Below, piece by piece: positions 7,383-12,549 of a DNA stretch of 12,549 bases. The stretch is taken from NCBI GenBank assembly GCA_009787945.1, contig WQSI01000045.1, forward strand, positions 1 through 12,549. Direction: 5' to 3'. The position numbers and the translations under genes were made by a program. Within the stretch, counting starts at the first letter, position 1. Each line of letters opens with the position of its first letter. Under the pieces are notes generated by a model. That model saw only the letters and a program-made list of their open reading frames with translations. It was not told where the DNA came from and ran no database searches. The DNA comes from Defluviitaleaceae bacterium. GTDB taxonomy: Bacteria; Bacillota; Clostridia; Lachnospirales; WRAX01.

Positions 7383-7391
7383 TGTTATTGG

Positions 7392-9935
7392 ATGAGATTA
7401 AAATTTAAAGGTAAAATTATTTTGCCAACCATTTTGTTGACGGTGATTTTGCTCGCTACAACCCTAATTGTTTCGGTTGTGCAATACAATTCGTTTATGG
7501 ACGAATTGATGGAGGACCGCATAGAGGCGGCCGCAAGGGGCTTACGAGGGCTTTCTGAAGAAGCCCGCATGACAGCTATTGATTTAGGTCTACAAGTTGC
7601 AGCAGACCCCCGTGTTGTTGCTGCCATAATGGCAGAGGACACTGCCGAGCTAATGCGGCTTGGCAATCAAATTAAGCAAGAACTGCCAGTAACCTTTTTT
7701 ACCTTTATGAGCCAGGACGGTATTGCACTAGCAAGAAGTGCCCAGCCTGGTCATTTCGGGGATGCCATAGCCACACCTTCTCTGTTGGCAGCTTTACAAG
7801 GCAATGTAACTGTAGCATATAACCGTGTGCAAGACTGGGAAATGCCAGTTCGGTCTGCTGTGCCTGTTTTCTATGATGGTGAAATTGTAGGCGGTCTTGT
7901 AACGGCATTTGCCATTGACGACGATGCAACCCTCGCTATACTTTCCGAAAGGTTTGAAGCAGAGTTTACAGTTTTTCAAGGAAACCAGCGCATTGCATCA
8001 ACATTGCGCACCCCTGAAGGTGCAAGTGTTGTGGGGACAACCCTCGACATAGGGTTAAACCCAAATTATCACTCTGTTTTTGTAAATCATCAAGAACTAT
8101 ATGTTCGTACCGAGCGTTTCGGGGATGCTTTTAGCGGCTTTTACATGCCTTTGCTTGACCCTAGTGGAAATGTGATGGGTACGATTTTTATGGGCATCCA
8201 CATACAAGACGTCCTTGACCAACGCAATCAGGTTGTGATGATTGTTACCCTTATCGGTATCGCTTTGATGGCGGTGGGTGCTGCTGTTATGTTCTTTGTG
8301 GCACGCCGTTTAACTGCTCCTGTGAAGCGTTTGGGCGATATTGTCACGAATATTGCAAAGGGTAATTTAAACGTGAATATTGACAGAAACAACATACCAA
8401 GCGACGAAATTGGTGAATTAACATTAAATGTCCATACTCTTGTGGATACTATCCGTAAAATAAATGACGACTTGACTGAGTTTTCTCAGGTTTTGGTGTA
8501 TGATTATGAATTCCGTTTAAAGCCCGCAGATTTTGAAGGTGCTTATGCAGAGCTTATGCAAAACGTAAACAACGCTGTTGATGCCGCTGAGAAAGAGGCT
8601 TGGATAATGATGGAAACAATTGAATCTGTTGGCGCTGGTAATTTTGATTATGTTGCGGAAATACTGCCAGGTAAACGCTATATCGTAAACGAAGCCATCG
8701 ACAAATTCCTTGAAAATATTCGGGAAGTTGTTTTGCAAATCAACAATATGAGCGACGCCATAGCCAACAAAGGCGATTTGACTTTCCAAGTTGATACCGA
8801 AGGGTATGAAGGCGGTTGGAGCGGTATTATTACTGGTCTTAACAAGATTGGCAGGTCCGTTTATAAACCAATGCGTGCAATTGAACTTGGCTTAGTGCAA
8901 ATGAAAGAAGGTGTTTTTGACCTAGAGCTAATTGACAAAAACATTACTGACGCAGGTTATGACCCTAGCCCAGAGGCGTACAACGGCACATTTAGAGATT
9001 CTATCAGTGCCTTTGATAAAACCATCGGGGACATCTCCTCGTACATTTCCGAGCTTAACACCATTTTAGCAGAAATGGCAACGGGAGATTTGCGCAACAC
9101 AATTAGCAGAGATTATGTAGGCGATTTTGACACCATCAAAAAATCCGTTAATTCTATTAATGAAACACTGCATAAAACCATGAGCGAAATTGCAACGGCT
9201 TCCGAATATGTGTTAAGCGGAGCAAACTCCATTTCTCAGTCTGCTACAGACCTTGCCACTGGTGCTCAAGACCAAGCTGCCAGCGTGGAAGAGCTTAACG
9301 CCTCTATAGAACTAATTAACGAACAAACCAAGCGTAATGCAGAAAATGCCACAACCGCTAACGAATTAAGCGGCAAATCCACTTCCAACGCCAGAGAGGG
9401 CAACGACGCCATGGCAGAAATGGTGGATGCCATGGAGCGCATTAAAGAATCTAGTAACAATATCAGCAAAATCGTTAAAACAATACAAGATATTGCTTTC
9501 CAAACCAACTTGCTTGCTCTTAACGCCAGCGTAGAAGCGGCAAGAGCTGGCGAACACGGCAAAGGCTTTGCGGTGGTTGCAGATGAAGTGCGAACCCTTG
9601 CAGGCAGAAGCCAAGCAGCAGCAACAGAAACAACCACCCTTATACAGGATAGTATTGACCGTGTAGACGCAGGTGCGTCAATTGCAGGAGGCACAGCAGA
9701 ATCTCTTGATGCTATAGTGACCAGTGCTGGAGAGGTGCTTGATATTATCCAAAACATTTCTGTGGCATCTGTGGAGCAAGCCGAATCTATCGCCCATATT
9801 ACCGAAGGGCTTTCCCGAATTTCTACAGTTGTGCAAAACAACTCGGCCGTTTCCCAAGAAACCGCCGCCGCCGCCGAAGAGCTTAACAGCCAAGCGGAAG
9901 TGTTACGTCAACTTGTGGCTTATTTTAAACTATAA
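7392..9935 (+). CDS. Methyl-accepting chemotaxis protein with Cache-like sensor and HAMP array
   Basis: Membrane chemoreceptor of 847 residues that would sense a ligand outside the cell and control the CheA kinase through CheW. A charged N-terminus precedes membrane segment 1 (about 9-31). Residues about 35-278 form an extracytoplasmic sensor of Cache type, with a helical entry and features such as PVFYDGEIVGGLVTAF and PLLDPSGNVMGTIFMG. Segment 2 is at about 281-303, followed by a canonical HAMP (about 304-357). A long linker then carries further HAMP-like units starting near GNFDYV (414), GDLTFQV (461), GVFDLEL (507) and GDLRNTI (565). The signalling coiled coil runs from about 590 to the end; its hairpin tip is at 700-740, with IAFQTNLLALNASVEAARAG and GFAVVADEVRTLA almost at consensus. 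The protein ends YFKL without a CheR-binding pentapeptide tail. No che genes are adjacent. The ligand cannot be told from sequence. Confidence 0.95.
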   Translation: MRLKFKGKIILPTILLTVILLATTLIVSVVQYNSFMDELMEDRIEAAARGLRGLSEEARMTAIDLGLQVAADPRVVAAIMAEDTAELMRLGNQIKQELPVTFFTFMSQDGIALARSAQPGHFGDAIATPSLLAALQGNVTVAYNRVQDWEMPVRSAVPVFYDGEIVGGLVTAFAIDDDATLAILSERFEAEFTVFQGNQRIASTLRTPEGASVVGTTLDIGLNPNYHSVFVNHQELYVRTERFGDAFSGFYMPLLDPSGNVMGTIFMGIHIQDVLDQRNQVVMIVTLIGIALMAVGAAVMFFVARRLTAPVKRLGDIVTNIAKGNLNVNIDRNNIPSDEIGELTLNVHTLVDTIRKINDDLTEFSQVLVYDYEFRLKPADFEGAYAELMQNVNNAVDAAEKEAWIMMETIESVGAGNFDYVAEILPGKRYIVNEAIDKFLENIREVVLQINNMSDAIANKGDLTFQVDTEGYEGGWSGIITGLNKIGRSVYKPMRAIELGLVQMKEGVFDLELIDKNITDAGYDPSPEAYNGTFRDSISAFDKTIGDISSYISELNTILAEMATGDLRNTISRDYVGDFDTIKKSVNSINETLHKTMSEIATASEYVLSGANSISQSATDLATGAQDQAASVEELNASIELINEQTKRNAENATTANELSGKSTSNAREGNDAMAEMVDAMERIKESSNNISKIVKTIQDIAFQTNLLALNASVEAARAGEHGKGFAVVADEVRTLAGRSQAAATETTTLIQDSIDRVDAGASIAGGTAESLDAIVTSAGEVLDIIQNISVASVEQAESIAHITEGLSRISTVVQNNSAVSQETAAAAEELNSQAEVLRQLVAYFKL

Positions 9936-9948
9936 TTAAACAATATAT

Positions 9949-9981
9949 AAAAATCACCCAACTTAATGTGGGTGATTTTTT
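9949..9981. terminator. Bidirectional rho-independent terminator
   Basis: AAAAATCACCCA (9949-9960) pairs perfectly with 9969-9980 around the 8-nt loop ACTTAATG. T6 closes it on the plus strand, and a T-rich run follows on the minus strand. It lies between the convergent chemoreceptor and acetyltransferase genes and can end both. Confidence 0.9.
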
Positions 9982-9988
9982 GTTGTCG

Positions 9989-10477
9989 TTATATAGCGTG
10001 GCTTTCTGCCACATTTTGTAACGTTTCCCCCGCTAGGCGGTAGATTGTCCAGCCATCCATGGGCTTTGCCCCAAGGGATAGATAAAAATCAATACTTGGG
10101 GCGTTCCAATCCAAACAAGACCATTCCATTCGGCCACAACCTCGCTCTACAGCAATTTTTGCCAAATAAGTCAGCATGGACTTTCCAAAGCCTTTCCCGC
10201 GGTGTTCTGGACGGATATACAAATCTTCCAAATACAGCCCGCCGCGCCCAACAAAGGTAGAGAAGTTATGGAAAAACAATGCAAAGCCAATAGGTTTGCC
10301 GCCCACTTCTCCTAGGATTACCTCTGCCTTGCCTTTGTCAAAAATCCACTCATTTAGAAGCTCCTCTGTGGCGACCACCTCGTCCAACATTTTCTCATAA
10401 ACCGCCAGCTCTTTAATGAATGACAAAATAAGCGGCACATCCGCAGGTTCAGCCTTTCGGATTGTGAAATTATTCAC
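9989..10477 (-). CDS. GNAT family N-acetyltransferase, similar to spermidine/diamine (thialysine) acetyltransferases
   Basis: Transfers acetyl from acetyl-CoA to an amine; close by eye to SSAT-type enzymes acting on polyamines or thialysine. I chose GTG at 10477 (162 residues, starting MNNFTIRKAEPADV): AGGGGGTGG stands just upstream with 7 nt between the G run and the start, and the usual N-terminal beta strand begins there. An ATG at 10516 would add 13 unrelated residues inside the glgP end. The LYLEDLYIRPEHRGKGFGK segment (81-99) holds the acetyl-CoA pyrophosphate loop RGKGFG. KELAVYEKM (22-30) and WNAPSIDFYLSLGA (124-137), with the tyrosine that usually acts as general acid (Y132), match SSAT family positions. 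It follows glgP after 11 nt and was probably cotranscribed with it; its 3' side ends at the shared terminator. Substrate is not certain. Confidence 0.88.
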   Translation of the reverse strand: MNNFTIRKAEPADVPLILSFIKELAVYEKMLDEVVATEELLNEWIFDKGKAEVILGEVGGKPIGFALFFHNFSTFVGRGGLYLEDLYIRPEHRGKGFGKSMLTYLAKIAVERGCGRMEWSCLDWNAPSIDFYLSLGAKPMDGWTIYRLAGETLQNVAESHAI

Positions 10478-10488
10478 CGTGCCACCCC

Positions 10489-12549
10489 CTAGACCTGAAA
10501 CGGCTTCAATTTCCAAATTTCGTTGGCATATTGGGCGATTGTGCGGTCGCTTGAAAACTTCCCGCTTTTGGCAACATTAAGAATTGCCATCTTTGCCCAA
10601 TTTGCCTTATCGCCATAAAGCTGACCGATGCGCTCCTGAGCTGCGGCATATGATGCAAAATCTTGCAGAACAAAATATTCATCAGCGCGGGCTCCGCCCC
10701 AACCATTTAGCAAAGCCTCGTAAATTTCGCGGAAGCGTTCGTGGTCCTCGTCTAATGTGCCGTTAATTAACATGTTAAGAACCTGCTGTACACAACTGTC
10801 CATATTATATACATCCCAAGGGTTGTATGTTCCCCTTGCGGCAAGGTCGGCAACTTCTCCCGCGCTCATACCGAAGATTACAATATTATCTTCTCCAACT
10901 TCCTCAAAAATCTCCACATTTGCGCCATCCATTGTGCCAAGAGTGATTGCCCCATTAAGCATAAATTTCATATTGCCCGTTCCGCTTGCTTCCTTGCCTG
11001 CTGTGGAAATTTGCTGGCTAACATCAGCCGCTGGTATCAGACGCTCCGCAAGGCTTACGCGGTAATTTTCCATGAAAATAACTTTAATGCGCCCTTCGAT
11101 TGTGGGGTCGTTGTTGACCAAATCAGCCACAGCGTTAATCAACTTAATTATCAGCTTGGCGCGGTGATAGCTTGCAGCTGCCTTTGCCCCGAAAATAAAG
11201 GTGCGTGGGGGCATTTCCAGCCAAGGCTGGGTTTTTAGCTGATTATACATTGCCAACACCTGTAAAATGTTCATAAGTTGGCGTTTGTACTCGTGAAGGC
11301 GTTTGATTTGTATGTCAAAAATGCTGTTAGGGTCAATGAGATGCCCGCTTGTTTCTTTAATATAGTTTGCCAGGGCAATTTTGTTGTCCCGCTTAATTTC
11401 CATAAATTTGTCAGAAAATTCAGGCTTATCAGCGTAAGGGGCGAGATTTTCAAGATGCGCCAAGTCCGTCAGCCACTTATCCCCTATGGTATCTGTGATA
11501 AGCCCTGCTAAATTCGGGTTGCAATGGGCAAGCCAGCGGCGTTGAGTTATGCCGTTGGTTTTGTTGTTAAACTTGTCAGGATAAATTTGATAAAAGTCTG
11601 CAAGTTCGCTGTTTTTAAGGATTTCGGTGTGGATTGCCGCCACCCCGTTAACGGAATGGCTTCCAACAATTGCTAAATATGCCATACGGACATAACCATC
11701 AGCAATAATCGCCATTTGGCGCAACTTATGAGGGTCGTTTCCAAACCATTCTGTCAGCTGGGCGCAGAAACGGCGGTTTATCTCTTCAATAATCATATAA
11801 ATACGGGGCAGGATGCGGCTGAAAAGCTCTGTGGGCCATTTTTCAAGGGCTTCTGCCATAATGGTGTGGTTTGTGTATGCGCAGGTTTTGCGGGTAATAT
11901 CCCATGCCACATCCCATGACAGACCGTTTTCGTCCACCAAAATCCGCATAAGCTCAGGCACAGCAACAGATGGGTGGGTGTCGTTAAGTTGCAAGGCAAC
12001 TTTTTCAGGAAGCAGGGTCAAGTCCCCATGGGTTTCTAAAAAGCGGGAGATGATACGTTGCAAAGTTGCCGAAATAAAGAAATACTGTTGTCGCAGACGC
12101 AATTCTTTCCCTGCCATTGTATCATCAGCAGGGTACAGCACCTTGGAAAGGCTACGCGCCAGGCTTTGCTCCTCCACCGCCTTGCCATACTCACCTTTGT
12201 TAAAATAATCAAGGTCAAATTGGTTAACCGCCTCTGCCTCCCAAAGGCGCAGGGTGTTAACCGTTTCTGTTCCATAGCCAGGAATTGGATAGTCATAAGG
12301 AACTGCCAATACATTTTGGGTGTTTTCTTGAACAAAGCTGTAATTCCCGTCGCTATCCTTAACGGCATTTACGTTTCCGCCAAATTTTACAATAACGGCA
12401 TAATCGCGGCGCAAAACACCCCAGGCATCGCCGCGGTCCAGCCAGTTATCAGGACGCTCAACTTGAAAACCGTCTTGTATGCCCTGTTCAAAAATGCCAT
12501 AGCGATAACGAATACCACAACCATAGGCGGGCAAATCTAAAGTTGACAG
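10489..12549 (-). CDS. glgP: Glycogen/alpha-glucan phosphorylase, 5' partial
   Basis: Splits alpha-1,4-glucan with phosphate to give glucose 1-phosphate, using pyridoxal phosphate. About 687 residues are visible; the frame stays open to the window edge (LSTLDLPAYGCGIRYRYGIF), so about 100-150 N-terminal residues are missing and the TTG at 12534 is internal. Family signatures in order: PAYGCGIRYRYGIF, RRDYAVIVKFGG, LQLNDTHPSVAVPELMR, ACAYTNHT-like CAYTNHTIMAEALEKW, FNNKTNGITQRRWL, QIKRLHEYKRQLMN, FGAKAAASYHRAK, ENYRVSLAE, and GKEASGTGNMKFMLNGAITL, whose lysine (codon 10966-10968) is the PLP Schiff-base residue. The catalytic part looks whole. It lies 11 nt upstream of the acetyltransferase gene, on the same strand; the pairing suggests cotranscription but no shared pathway is evident. 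Confidence 0.97.
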   Translation of the reverse strand: MSTLDLPAYGCGIRYRYGIFEQGIQDGFQVERPDNWLDRGDAWGVLRRDYAVIVKFGGNVNAVKDSDGNYSFVQENTQNVLAVPYDYPIPGYGTETVNTLRLWEAEAVNQFDLDYFNKGEYGKAVEEQSLARSLSKVLYPADDTMAGKELRLRQQYFFISATLQRIISRFLETHGDLTLLPEKVALQLNDTHPSVAVPELMRILVDENGLSWDVAWDITRKTCAYTNHTIMAEALEKWPTELFSRILPRIYMIIEEINRRFCAQLTEWFGNDPHKLRQMAIIADGYVRMAYLAIVGSHSVNGVAAIHTEILKNSELADFYQIYPDKFNNKTNGITQRRWLAHCNPNLAGLITDTIGDKWLTDLAHLENLAPYADKPEFSDKFMEIKRDNKIALANYIKETSGHLIDPNSIFDIQIKRLHEYKRQLMNILQVLAMYNQLKTQPWLEMPPRTFIFGAKAAASYHRAKLIIKLINAVADLVNNDPTIEGRIKVIFMENYRVSLAERLIPAADVSQQISTAGKEASGTGNMKFMLNGAITLGTMDGANVEIFEEVGEDNIVIFGMSAGEVADLAARGTYNPWDVYNMDSCVQQVLNMLINGTLDEDHERFREIYEALLNGWGGARADEYFVLQDFASYAAAQERIGQLYGDKANWAKMAILNVAKSGKFSSDRTIAQYANEIWKLKPFQV

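Larger units (their letters stand above)
7222..7391. other. Divergent intergenic region
   Basis: This 170-nt gap holds two back-to-back promoters, both ribosome binding sites and a chemoreceptor leader of about 65 nt. I see no riboswitch-like fold or inverted repeat that would act as an operator. It is the largest gap between genes in the window. Confidence 0.7.

Noticed and set aside
7290..7391. In-frame TTG at 7290 as chemoreceptor start, adding 34 residues
   Set aside because: The TTG is the -35 box of the promoter, the extra residues are not family-like, and the ATG at 7392 has a strong AAAGGAG and is followed at once by the first membrane segment.
9266..9841. 191-residue minus-strand frame opposite the chemoreceptor
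   Set aside because: Shadow of the repetitive coiled-coil coding sequence; low-complexity Ser/Ala/Ile-rich product with no family features.
10478..10516. ATG at 10516 as acetyltransferase start
   Set aside because: It lies inside the glgP end and adds 13 residues outside the GNAT fold; the GTG at 10477 has the better ribosome site and begins the first strand.
12058..12540. 160-residue plus-strand frame opposite glgP
   Set aside because: Lies fully antisense to well-conserved glgP sequence and resembles no known protein.

Overview
The window is an ordinary bacterial chromosome segment, dense with genes and with little intergenic DNA. AAGGAG-type ribosome binding sites, a DnaE with a complete PHP metal site, and a relative of CoA-disulfide reductase/rhodanese proteins suggest a Gram-positive (Bacillota, perhaps Clostridia-like) anaerobe. 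That assignment is inference. No rRNA, tRNA, CRISPR array or insertion sequence was seen.

Layout. (1) Positions 1-2485, + strand: the 3' part of a DNA adenine methyltransferase gene (HsdM-type catalytic domain) that runs, through a -1 frame change, into two HsdS-type target recognition domains. Its upstream part lies outside the window. The frame change coincides with an X XXY YYZ heptamer (A AAG GGA) followed 8 nt later by a perfect 12-bp stem. A second frame change falls on a run of nine G near the 3' end, where two alternative C-terminal modules are encoded. (2) Positions 2436-7221, - strand: a degenerate CoA-disulfide-reductase/rhodanese-like protein followed, with an 11-nt overlap, by dnaE (replicative DNA polymerase III alpha). 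(3) Positions 7222-7391: a divergent promoter region. (4) Positions 7392-9935, + strand: a large membrane chemoreceptor with an extracytoplasmic sensor and a HAMP array, closed by a bidirectional terminator. (5) Positions 9989-12549, - strand: glycogen phosphorylase (N-terminus beyond the window) followed by a spermidine/diamine-acetyltransferase-like GNAT gene.

The most unusual points are the methyltransferase/specificity gene, which looks either phase-variable and recoded or freshly broken, and the dnaE-linked pseudoenzyme, which keeps the CoA-disulfide reductase plus rhodanese layout but appears to have lost its flavin-binding, NAD-binding and catalytic-cysteine motifs. The other genes (dnaE, chemoreceptor, GNAT, glgP) read cleanly, so general sequencing error is not obvious. 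Error at G runs still cannot be excluded for the first gene.
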